This document shows, in pieces, positions 12,014-22,224 of a stretch of DNA of 64,000 nucleotides. Made by a program: the position numbers and the translations under genes. Below the pieces are notes generated by a model that was given only the letters and a program-made list of their open reading frames with translations, was not told the origin of the DNA and made no database searches. Position 1 is the first letter of the stretch. The number at the start of each line of letters is the position of its first letter. The DNA is from Holtermannia corniformis (taxonomy: Eukaryota > Basidiomycota > Tremellomycetes > Holtermanniales), in NCBI GenBank assembly GCA_001599935.1, contig BCIJ01000002.1, positions 890,783-954,782 on the forward strand, written 5' to 3'.

Positions 12014-12093
12014 AGCCCGGCCCTTGGCCTCATGATTTCTGTTTGTCCATGTTTTCATTGTATTCGGCTGCCAAGACTCGATTGTATTCTTTG

Positions 12094-14191
12094 TCATGAT
12101 GCACGCGCTCGTATGAACTCTAGTCGCTGCCAAAGCTCCTCGGCGGGCTGCGAGAGCAGTACCGCTTGCGCATAGCGAATGCTCGCCGTCGTCCAATCGT
12201 CCATCTTGCCTAGACCAGTTAGCCACATATACACATGGCCCTCGTATAGTTTCGTCACGCCTGCTGGGTTCCAGAGCGCAGCGGCCGCTAGCAAGAGCGC
12301 TATGCAAGCATGATCTTCGGGCTTGACTTTGATGCGCTGCGGACGAGTCAATTAGATCGTTGTGTGGCGGATACTTACCAGTTCGCCTGCCTCGACGCGC
12401 CAATCGGTCTCACGGCTTCGGGGTATGAACGCGTGGAGGATCTGGAGCGTGTGAGTAATGGATCGACGGTGCTGCCTGCACATACCTGCTGCTGCCGTCT
12501 GCAGGTCGGGACTTCGAAACAGTCGTAGATCTTGACAAGGCGCTCCATGGGATCGAGGGCCACGACAAAATTGTGACTGTCCCGGTACCAACGCGCAACA
12601 CACACCAACTGTTTCCCCTCGTGAAGCGCCCTTCCGACGGCAGCAAACTCGTTGCTGCGAAGGATGACCGTCCTTCCGACTATGTCAAAGTTGACGACTT
12701 CAGGCAGCAGAGATCTGGGTGCTCCCGACCGATGTAGAGCAGATAGAATGGCAGCGTTGATATCGGAAGACCACCGCCCCACTCGCAGCGCTTCGATCTG
12801 CGCAAGAATATTTTCCAGTTGTTCGTGCTGCGCTTGCTCGACAACCAATTTCGCTTGAATGGTGCGAACCCGATCGACGAGAACGTTCCACGGCGGAGTG
12901 CCGAATGGCTGGGCGATACGGAGCGGGTTTGTGGTAGCGGGCTTGAACTCGTAGCCACGAGAGGCCGCCCAAGCGCAAGACCGAGGGTAGAACAACGACC
13001 ACGCTTGCTTGAATGACGGACCCTCTTGCAGGTTCGACAAAAGTAGCCGCTCTAGGCCTTCTTCGAGAGTATCCTGAGCATGTTAGCCACCAGCATGGTT
13101 GATTAAGATTCACCTTGGCATTCCCTGACCAGGGCTGGTCCAGCCACGCCAGCCTCGCTTTCCGGCGATCTTCCGACCGCAAACGCTCCATCGCCGCTGC
13201 CAGGCGCTTTTGCGTTGTTTGCAGAACTTCCGGTAGCTCGCCCTCCTCGCAGTCGGGTTCAGCTACGAAGGTAGGAGGCTTCTGCAGGCTGAATGCTGTT
13301 TCCCATTGGCGCTTCGCCAGTCGACTCCCTGTTGATGGCTGGTGCGTTGTCAAACCTCCTGCCGCATACTGGAGACCAGATAGCTCTTCGCGGAACAACC
13401 GCATTGGTCGCGGGTTGCTAGCCCCGTCGCTTTCCAGCCAGGTATCAAGCAGCAGGTTGTAGTCCCCAGAGCCCCCGACTGGCCGTATGCGGGCGTGCAT
13501 ATTGCCCCGTCGAGCAGTGTCCGTCACTGGATACGTGACAACGTGGTAGCACTCGAGGTTGAATAGGCGACAAGCGAGGCAGGGGCCGAGGGGGATGGTG
13601 GGTTCGTGATTTAATGTGGCATTCGCCACAGGAACTTCGGTCGTAGTGTAGTAGCACTGCCTCTCGTTCGCTTTGCAGCGCTCGCAGGGGAACCTCGGTC
13701 TGCGCCAGTCAATCGGACGCCGTGTACAGTCGGCGCATTCTGATGCGGTGATAAACTTACTGGGCGACTGTCGCGGGCACATGAGCGACGTGATCGCTCA
13801 AAATGCGGCCCACTGTCTGTGCCGGTGCCAACAAAGCGCCCTCCGTGACGTCCCTGTACCCGACATGTGCAGAATGCACCGAGAGCATCCTGGCGAGCAG
13901 CATTGACAGCCAGGACTCGTATGTTGTTACTCGTTTGAGAAACATGATTCGCTCGAGGTTGCTAGGCCATAATGTGGGTGGGCCGATGCAGGTCGGGACG
14001 ACTATCGGCTTCTGGGCAAACTGCCTCCAGTCAACCGTCAGAGAGAACGGCAGACACTCGCCTGCTTCACGAGGGTCCAGCTCCAAGTCGAGCCTGGGAG
14101 GATGGTGGACGCCATCATAGTATCGAATCATCTCGCACAGGATATGGATTCGGCAAGGTTCGGAGACGGTCCCATCAAGAACGCGAGACAT
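12094..14191 (-). CDS. Cys-cluster protein with Ulp1-like protease fold
   Basis: The N-terminal part begins MSRVLDGTVSEPCRIHILCE. A phase-consistent junction (intron about 13786-13832) leads into a Cys-rich segment with two C-x2-C-x6-C half-sites (CERCKANERQC, CLACRLFNLEC) and an earlier CADC, recalling halves of fungal Zn2Cys6 clusters. A charged middle follows (EEGELPEVLQTTQKRLA). The C-terminal 200 residues read like a C48/Ulp1 peptidase: LPEVVNFDIVG, then a candidate catalytic His (DSHNFVVALDP), Asp 17 residues later (KIYDCF, the same spacing as in yeast Ulp1) and Cys about 44 residues on (EDHACIALLLAAAALW). The oxyanion Gln before the Cys is not evident. Activity on SUMO or NEDD8 is inference. 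It may extend upstream past 14191. Confidence 0.55.
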
Positions 14192-14304
14192 TGCAGATTG
14201 GCGAGGGATCCTCGTCGATGTCTGTCAGCGCCGTGTCTTTCACACTCAGACAGCACACCAGGTGATCTCGTGTGGTCGTCGTCTGCTGCTTTCACGAGCT
14301 CCTT

Positions 14305-17300
14305 TCAAGACGCTGGTCTCTTTTTTAGCTCTGCGCACAGACGACTATCGAGACCGAATGAAAGGAGTCTGCAGACCTGTGACCCAACAGACCATTCAGT
14401 CCAGGTGTAGATTGTCGATATCGAGGCAGAACGTTCAACTCTTGGGTCGAAAAGCGATCGCAGCGACTGAGTACCCCATGCGAGTGCCCGTTGTGGCCCG
14501 CACCGTCCCTCATCCTTTTCGACGACCGCCGAGCACCTGACCAGCGCCAAAGACAAACAGGAAGCGTAAGGAGGTCCGTGCAGGGTGATGGACCATGAGG
14601 CCTGGTGGTGCCGTTTGTTAATTTGGTCATAGTTTGCATATTCAGTTCGACGTAGACTGGCCATCAATGGTGACTTCGCTGCGCTGGGCACGTCAGGCGA
14701 CGAGCCTTCGAGTGATACATCGATGTACATGCCGGCAACATCCACTTCGTCCATTAGCCAAGTCGTAGGCATGATCTCCGTTCGGTAACCGCCTGAGCGA
14801 GCGAGCCACGTCCGCCTCTCCTGTCCCAGTGACCCGCTCTTCGCAGCGAAGATGACAAGCCGCACGCAGCAGCCATATCTGCCATGTTCATCGAGCTGCA
14901 GAGCAGCGTCGACGCATGCCGGGTCCGAATTCACTGGCCGACTTGACCGAGTGGCAGCCAAGGAAGGACAACCGACCTTGAGCCTTACCTTCGACCACAG
15001 CGATTGCGCGGCGCAGCATGCGCAGTATCGTACCGCACATCTCCATCATCTGCGAGCACACCCAAGCGCGAGAATCATTGCGAAGTATGGGATAGTCGCG
15101 TCGCGACGCGCTAGCCAGTATCACGACGTATCCAATACCAGGCGAGACACAGACGGTGGTAGGGACGCTAAGTGAAGCTGGATTTGCGAGGTTACAAGTC
15201 GTTGAGACTGTCTCGCCATATCCAGCAAGCGAGGCCAATCGCCGAGACACGTTCAAGTGCACGCTTGGATCCAGTGAGATGATCCGATTGGAAGCCAATG
15301 GTCTCCGAGGGATATGAGGTACGAGACACGGGCGAAATTGCACAGCCGAGTGTGCAAAACAGACTGCGCATACATCATTGCACAGCGGTAGATGACATGA
15401 GTTAGAATCTACCGCGTAAGGTGCGCGATGAGTCTGACCTTGATTATCTGCGCGCAGTGAGAAATGTGGTTGCTTAGCTTGACGACTCTGATGAGTGACG
15501 CAAGAGCGAGCTCGATCATGAGCTAGGAGATGTCGTAGCTGCCGGTTCCGAGCTGTCAGCCCAGAAGCTTGCAGGTGCGTTACATCTCGAGCTCGTACCA
15601 CTCGACGCTTGTAGTCAAACCTCGACACGTCACTTTGGAGCCCAGAGACATCGTCAAGCGCGCATGCTCATCGACGTGCCTGTTAGCTGAAATGCCGCAT
15701 CACCTCGCCGCACAGATGCCAGGCCGAGTACAGCTGTACCACAGCTGCATCGCCTCCGCAGTGCTTGCCATGTTCGTGTGGGCATACAGCCAGTAATGCT
15801 TGACGTGACGTGAATGAACTCCTAGAAACGGCTAGGCTTCGCGCTCGGATCGACCGGAGCATGTCTGTGGATCTAGGATGGATCCCACACCTTGGACAGC
15901 AAGCTTGTACCAGTCTGGTCGCGTGCTTTGGGCTCGTGCAAAAAGAGCTAGAGTAAGTGCATGAGGCTCGCGGCGCCCTTGGTGCCGTACAGACCACATT
16001 GTCCGGTGATCGTCAGCCGGCGTAATTCCGCCGGTGTACGCTCACCCATGTGTATGTGATAAGACGGTCACAAGACAGACGCTGCGACGCACTGCAAAGA
16101 TGAGGAAGGGTGTAAGGAAGTGAGCGGGGAAAGGTGATGCAAGGGGAAGGAGGAGAGGGCAGAGAGATCCACCATCCGCACGATCAGCTAGCTTGCTGAC
16201 ATTCTCGGAACGCATTGCGTCTAAGATTGCCTCAACCTTAGCTGAGCAAGCCTGACGTGAAACTGAGAGGTTGGGACGATAGATTAGGACAATGAGGGCG
16301 TGGTGGACTGAGGACTCGTAGGCAAACGACAGCTGTTGCCGGTACCACTCCCGCCCGAGTCGGACACACCAGGCGATGTCAGTGCAGAGCATGGCCCACA
16401 CCTGAGCCTGTGAGTGACGCGCACATCTCACAAGCACCTGTGCATCGAGCTAGATGAAAGCGGTTGACCCGCGGGGCACAAGCTGCGCAACAACGGCCTT
16501 TGTCATCTATTTCGCGCACTCAGGCGACTTGCGAGAGTCGGGTTCCTCGAAAGCTCTTTGGCGTGGCTTGTCCTGCGCTACCAGTGTGTGTCCAGCGGGA
16601 GGGTGATGGAGAAGGCTCAAGACTAGGGAAAGCGGATGCCGGTCGCAATTAGGAAGCGTCTATTCGGAACTCCGATATCTCCGAGAATTCCGAGCCGAGC
16701 GCAGCTCAACCCCTCCGTCGGCGTTTGAGAAAGGGCCGATGTCGCACAACCCCCCTCGACAGTCCAGCGCGCATGGGACGTGTCTTCTCTGAACGACCTG
16801 GCTAAGAAGCAAGCCTGTATACAAGAGCCAGATATCCTCTTCGAAGCGGTGAGTTCTGTATCGTGATCGAATGCTCTCGAGAACTGCAACGGTTCAAATG
16901 GCCCGTATACAACACGCGGAGCCTCGGACATGGTATCCGTATATCGGCTACTCATGATCATGTCCTGTTGGCCGACAATTGGCCATCTCGATACCCCCTT
17001 TGCGATCCAACTGTGCGATCCTACCAGCGCGCGCGCGCTAAAAGGTCGCCCTCAGGCAGGATCGCATGTTTCAGGGAGCCACGCGGCTCTATGGGTTCAA
17101 TCATGCCAGGTGGTCGTCAAGACCGAAGAGCTTTCGCGACAGGCATGTATTCGGCCAAGCCGATACGTCTTGGACGAGCACTGCACACTGTCTGACATCT
17201 GCAAAGCAATTGGTGGTTTGCATACGACGTTTCAGGCTCTTCTGAGCCCAGGGCGCTTGTGCGCTTCTCCTGCTGTATCCGCGAGAGGTCTCGAGGTACC

Positions 17301-17980
17301 TACCTGCTTGCACCGAGCAGTAGACGGCGAATCAGAAGGAGAAATGCTGCTCTGAGTATTGCAAAGCAAGCCGCATCCGGAATAGACTCGGCAATCTTTA
17401 CTGCCGCAGAGTGGCGTGACGCTCGGATGGACGGCTTGGATTGGCTATGGCAGCCATCGGGCTGATCTATTACCAATCCTACCGTCAATCAAATCACACT
17501 TGTGTGGACGGTCGGTGGCATGATGTCTATTCTGGCACAGCTTGTCGACATGTGCGGTTTGATATGAGCGACACGAGTGAGCTCTACGGGATAGAACGCG
17601 CTCCACTCGCGCTTGTAGTGGCTAATGTCGTGCTTCCAAATTGCTCTGAGCATCATGGGCTGCAAGGGACTCCAGAAGGCCTTGGCGGTTACAGGACGTG
17701 GTCGACACCAGCGCATGGTGCATTATCCGGTCCTGCTGCTCGCCAGACGTCTTTGGAGCCAAAACTCCGCCCCTCGACTCATCTTGTATTTCAAACACCC
17801 ATTCGGACGGCTGAGAGATGCACTCGAGACTTTCGTGTCTCCATGTAGTCTCGGACACCGTCCGGCATAGGTTGCTTGCGACAAGAGAGCAGTTCGCTGC
17901 GTGGGGGGGGGGGGGGGGGGATGTATCAGTGCGCAGACCTGAGCCGCGCGTTCAAATGAGCAATGCTTCGCCTCGGACAA
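14305..17980 (-). CDS. Probable multi-exon gene, possibly a fungal regulator
   Basis: This 3.7 kb stretch has many minus-strand pieces with protein-like composition next to plausible splice sites. Examples are WAMLCTDIAWCVRLGREWY with HHALIVLIYRPNLSVSRQA near 16.2-16.4 kb, PDWYKLAVQGVGSIL near 15.9 kb, WLYAHTNMASTAEAMQLWY near 15.75 kb, and PGIGYVVILASASRRDY with MMEMCGTILRMLRRAIAVVEG near 15.1 kb. The first pieces loosely recall the middle homology region of Zn2Cys6 transcription factors (a histidine followed by L-x-R-P, then a conserved Cys). No Zn2Cys6 motif was found, so that reading is weak. I could not assemble a continuous frame; it may be more than one gene or a decaying one. An 18-base G run sits at 17903-17920. 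Confidence 0.3.
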
Positions 17981-18146
17981 TCACGCTCATGGTTGTCTGT
18001 TCTTTGACGCCTTTGAGTTCTCAGCTTGAGCAAGCTGCGTCAACTTCAGAGGTTGCTAGACGTCCATGGACAGTTGCGATCGAGCGTTGATTGATCAGGC
18101 AACGGCGACTCCTGGAGCTAGCATCTTCAGCCTATGTGCATCCCGA

Positions 18147-20929
18147 CTAGGATTCCGCGAGCCACTTGATCTGCGCCTGCATGGTCAGCGTGGCCGATAG
18201 GCGCGATACTGACGTGTACGCGATCAAACTCCTGCTTTACAAACGCCCGGAGCTGACGCCATGCCAAGTGGCTGTAGGTCGTGTGCGTCTCGAACACGTC
18301 GACGCGCAGCCATGTGAACAGGCTGCTGCTCTGGTAAACGTCGAGAGCGGATGCGATCTGGGCGGCCCCCTTGAGCGCGATCGACTGCCGTCAGCGGTGC
18401 AGGCTGCTCGGTACTCACGAGGATGCAGAAGAGCTCGCCAACCAATTCGGTGGATGCCGTGATGGTCGAGCGCACTTGACGAGCATCCTCGGTCAATTTG
18501 CTGATGTGGGCCTGCGTCGTCAGCTTTGCCGTCGGTTCAAACTTGCCTTTTTCGTCGACATCTTTTCCTGCAGGTCAGCGACGTCTACATTGTAAGCACC
18601 TACCTCGAGCTTGGTGATCGAGCCGTCCGCCGCAGTGACCTTGGCCGTCATCTTTGCCAGCGATAGACGCTCCTCGTGCAGTTGGACGTCGAGTTGAGCA
18701 ACTCTTTCGTCCCGCTGCTTGATAGCGTCTTGCCCCTCGCCGTCCCTCGCCTCCATTTTGCGTGCAGTCGCCTCGAGCCGGCGACGAGCAATGTACAGCG
18801 CCGCGTCCATAGCCATCAGATGGGCATACCGAATCTTTGCGACGTCATCGGCCTCTGCAATCACCTCGTGCGCGTGTTCGATTTCGTCGAGTTTCTCCCG
18901 GTAGCGTTTCTTGAGGAGCTTGTACGCAGCCGAATATGTCGCCTTGTCGGTCTTTGCTTGACGGCGAGTCGTATCAAGCGTCTCGGTCAGCGTCAACGTC
19001 CGCGTTTCGAGCCGTGCGTAGGCTTGTCCCGCCTCGGCGAGCGCGGCGTCGAGCTCGTCGACGAGTCGCTCCACGGCGCTGTCCGAGTTGACCTGATCGT
19101 CAGTGTGGTCGTGCAGTAGAACCCACCTTGTCGGCTTCCATCCGGTTGGTCAGTTTCTTGACCTTGAGGGCATGCGCTTGCCGGAGTGACGACAGGGTGT
19201 TGGTGTAGCGAGCCTCAACGTCAGCCGGTGACCAAGCGCGTGCACTTACTTTGGCTCTCCCGAGGTCTCGACCGAGCGTTCGGATCTTGATCCCATGCGC
19301 CGTCTCGAGCGCTTTGATCTCGGCCTGGGCTGTTTTGAGTGACGCCAACGTGCTGGCGTGTCGAGTCTTGCACGTCAGTACATGAATGCCCGGCAGAGCT
19401 CACCTTGTCCTTGTCCCATGCGCTTTCGATCGTGTGCATATCCAAATCGCGCTCGTCGACGACCTGCTTGGCGGTCACGAGCTGTCGTTTGTGCTCGTAG
19501 ATTGATGACTAGAGTGTCAGACGGGCCAGCACGACTGGACGCACGATCAGTTCGTCCCGTTCGAGCTCCAGGTCGAGTACGCGCGCTTGCATCCGTGATT
19601 TGTCCTCGTTGAGCGCGACCTTGTTGCGAGTGGCGATACCCTGCACGTCAGCCGTTTTCGAGGCTGGTCACTTGCCTTGAGCTTGTAATACGCCTTTTCA
19701 CTGTCCCTGTACGCGCGCGCGTTCCGGAGCGCTTCGCGGCTGCGCACCTCGATCTCTGCATCAAGTAGCGCTCGAGCCGAGGCCTCGTCAAGCTCGAGTC
19801 GACCGTTTCTGTTGCGAGCGCGAGCTGCTGTTGACAGCTGGACACGACGCTGGTCTCGCCACCCTTCAACGCCCGCTCCAGATCGTGCTGAGGCTGTCAG
19901 ATGGGCCGCACCGTGCGACTTACCCTAAACGCAAAGTGCTCTTGCTCTTGCTTCTCCGAGCTCTTCTTTGCCGACTCGAGCGCCTTGACAATTTCTACAG
20001 CGTGTTTCTCCAAGCCCTGCTGTGACGACTGAGCTGTACCGAGCGCCGTAGCCAATGCAGTCTGAACCATCAGTACGGCTCGAAGCGCGATGCCGTACGA
20101 TGATCGTCGTGGCGCGAGCATCCGACTGGGCGGCGGAGACGGACGCGGCATCGGCGAGCTCTCTGGCATGTGCTTGTCGACCGACTTCCAGCTTGGCGTC
20201 AAACTCGGCTCTGGCTTTGACGAGCTCGGCGTTGACGGCGGCCTCGATCACCCTGGTCCGATCCTGGCGAAACGTGGCGAGTGCGCCGTCGAACGCGTCC
20301 TTGACTGACTTGCGCTCATAGGCCAGCGCAAGACGCACAACGGTCGCCTTGGCCAAGTCGTGCGCGTTGCGCATCCTTCGAATCTGTTGTTCCTGCACGA
20401 GTTCGGCAGACTCGCGCTCTTTTTCGAGCGCTGCACGCACAGCCGCGCGCCGAGCTGTACCCTGCGCCCTGCGCAATTTGTCGCACTCTTCGCCAAGCTC
20501 TTGGTCATGATAGGCGTATTGCTCTGTGAGCGCCTTTGCGACGGCGTCCTCGGTGGCTGATCTGTGATCTTGCGCTCGCTTCTTGTCAATCTCAGCCTGC
20601 TGCGCCGCGGTGTCCTTGCGCTCGCGTTCAACCGCCTTGGCGACTGCGCTGTTCCGAGCGACAGTCTCAGCGGCAGTGCGGGCCGCATCGTCTGCAGCGA
20701 TCAGCTCGCGCTCCGCGAGGCGCGCGCGGTCGGCAGCAGCAGCGATGGCGGCTCCAGTGGCCATGGCGTCCGCTACCTCTTGCTCCTCGCTCAAGACCAT
20801 CTCGGCCTCGAAAGCTTGGTCTCTGGCCACGCGTGCTGCCTCGCGCTCGTCGTCCAAGGCCTCGCGCACCCGCGCATCGCCACCGTCGTCTGTACCTCCT
20901 CCCTCGCCTAGATTCAAGTCGCGTGTCAT
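18147..20929 (-). CDS. Large alanine-rich coiled-coil protein
   Basis: A long minus-strand gene of about 800 residues split by short introns, starting at MTRDLNLGEGGGTDDGG (20929) or upstream at MASKVRP (21007). From about residue 15 onward it is almost continuous coiled coil rich in Ala, Glu, Arg and Lys (REALDDEREAARVARDQAF, ERKDTAAQQAEIDKKRAQD, YREKLDEIEHAHEVIAEAD). The last 100 residues are different and may form a helical cap (ALDVYQSSSLFTWLRVDVF, HLAWRQLRAFVKQEF), ending AQIKWLAES. No catalytic motif. A cytoskeletal or chromosome-scaffold role is possible but unsupported. The 5' end is uncertain because a plus-strand gene begins within the same bases. Confidence 0.62.
20863..20910 (+). 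repeat. 48-base inverted repeat, left arm
   Basis: Its reverse complement matches 22233-22280 with three mismatches in 48. The left arm is inside the head of the large coiled-coil gene. The right arm codes the Pro-rich C-terminus of the gene at 22225. Confidence 0.85.
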
Positions 20930-21005
20930 TGCCGATCTCGGCCCCAGCGTACCCGATCGTGCTGGCGACGAAGCGCTCAAAACGGCAGGTCTGACTTTGG
21001 AGGCC

Positions 21006-21588
21006 ATGATCGCGAACGGGGAAATCGACCTTGGTGACGGCATTCGGGTAAGTAGACGCGGTTGAGTAGACTGCGCCAATGCCGTTGAGCTAACAACACA
21101 GGTGGCCATTACCCTCCCGACTATCCGCCTGGAAGACGTAGAAGACTTTGTCCACCGCAATCGCTTGACAGTCGAGGCGACCGCCGACCCGGACCTATGG
21201 CGCAACGGAACATTGTGCTTGACAAGCCCGGTCCTGCGAATCTTTACAGTGCGTCGGATACAAGCGGTGGCGCTGACTCGTCCAGATGCAAGCGGTCGCG
21301 TACGCATGCATCCCAAACGATCTTCAGGCCAAACAATATGTGCGCTCCAAGCTTGACAGCTCACAGTGCAGCATGCTGGCCTACGGCGAACCCGGAAACG
21401 CGACCGACACTGTCACGTTTGTTACGATTTCCTTTTTCCTCGTGTACCTGGTAAAGTCGACGCATTCCTTGTCGTCACACGCTTCCCAGAAAGCTCTTTA
21501 CCCGTGGAGTAAGCAGCTGGAGGCTGTCAGAAACCGGATCCGGAACCGGCTCACGATGCTGCCTTGGACAAGCGAGGCATCTGATTGA
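21006..21588 (+). CDS. Unknown protein with hydrophobic C-terminal helix
   Basis: Four exons joined at standard introns, all in phase 0, give about 145 residues. The reading starts MIANGEIDLGDGIRVAITLP and continues RLEDVEDFVHRNRLTVEATA, AYACIPNDLQAKQYVRSKL, then TFVTISFFLVYL and a basic amphipathic end KQLEAVRNRIRNRLTMLPW. The open frame also extends upstream of the ATG through SVPDRAGDEALKTAGLTLEA, so the true start may lie further 5' and overlap the head of the opposite coiled-coil gene. No family recognised. The hydrophobic FFLVYL segment is short for a membrane span. Confidence 0.5.
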
Positions 21589-22224
21589 TAGCATACGATC
21601 ATGTATATATCTGTGAACTATTCGTCATGCGCCAACATAGGATGTAGACTGGGCGGACTCGACGTTATCCACATGCGACCGAGGCCGCTCGGATGTAGGG
21701 CTGACGAGGGTTGTACTCGTGCTGTACCATGGCTGAGTGACACAAGTCGGCCGGCAAGGGTGATTACAGTTGCACTCAACGGTACTCTTAAAATCGTCTG
21801 CGATGCATGATGCCGTCTACGCGTGCAATTTTCCCGCTCTAAGCGGTCGCGCAGTCGCCAGTGCAGAGGCAATACCATCCACGTAGATCTCCCCGAGTCT
21901 ACCCACACCAACGAGCTGCACCACCACACAGCAGGACAGCCCGAGGAAGTCTCAACACTGCAGCCAACGGGTGCAGGCCTCACAACACTGGCATCATAGC
22001 TACACAGCCTTCCGTTTTGCAAGCCTGGGCGTGTTGATATTCGTGCGCTTGTGACGCAGCGAGTTGGAAGAGTATGAGGGCTCAAAACTTGAAAAGTACA
22101 AAGCTGCATTTTGGACACTGCCCTGATGGTCGCTATGTAAGACCTGCAAGATGCAGCAAAGTCTTGGTATGGTAAAGTAGATGCATCAATTGTACACGTG
22201 ATTGCACACTGTACACAGCCTCCC
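21589..22224. other. Intergenic region without a recognisable gene
   Basis: About 640 bases between two convergent genes. Open frames on both strands are broken and show no splice-supported continuation. Nothing else was recognised; the 48-base inverted-repeat partner begins just beyond it at 22233. Confidence 0.5.

Noticed and set aside
13757..13800. A 21-base intron (gtaagttt...gcatcag) in the Ulp1-like gene
   Set aside because: The splice sites look good, but the join gives an early stop. A 47-base intron slightly upstream keeps the frame.
17903..17920. G18 run as a telomere or G-quadruplex signal
   Set aside because: A single homopolymer without repeat structure is more likely slippage or sequencing noise.
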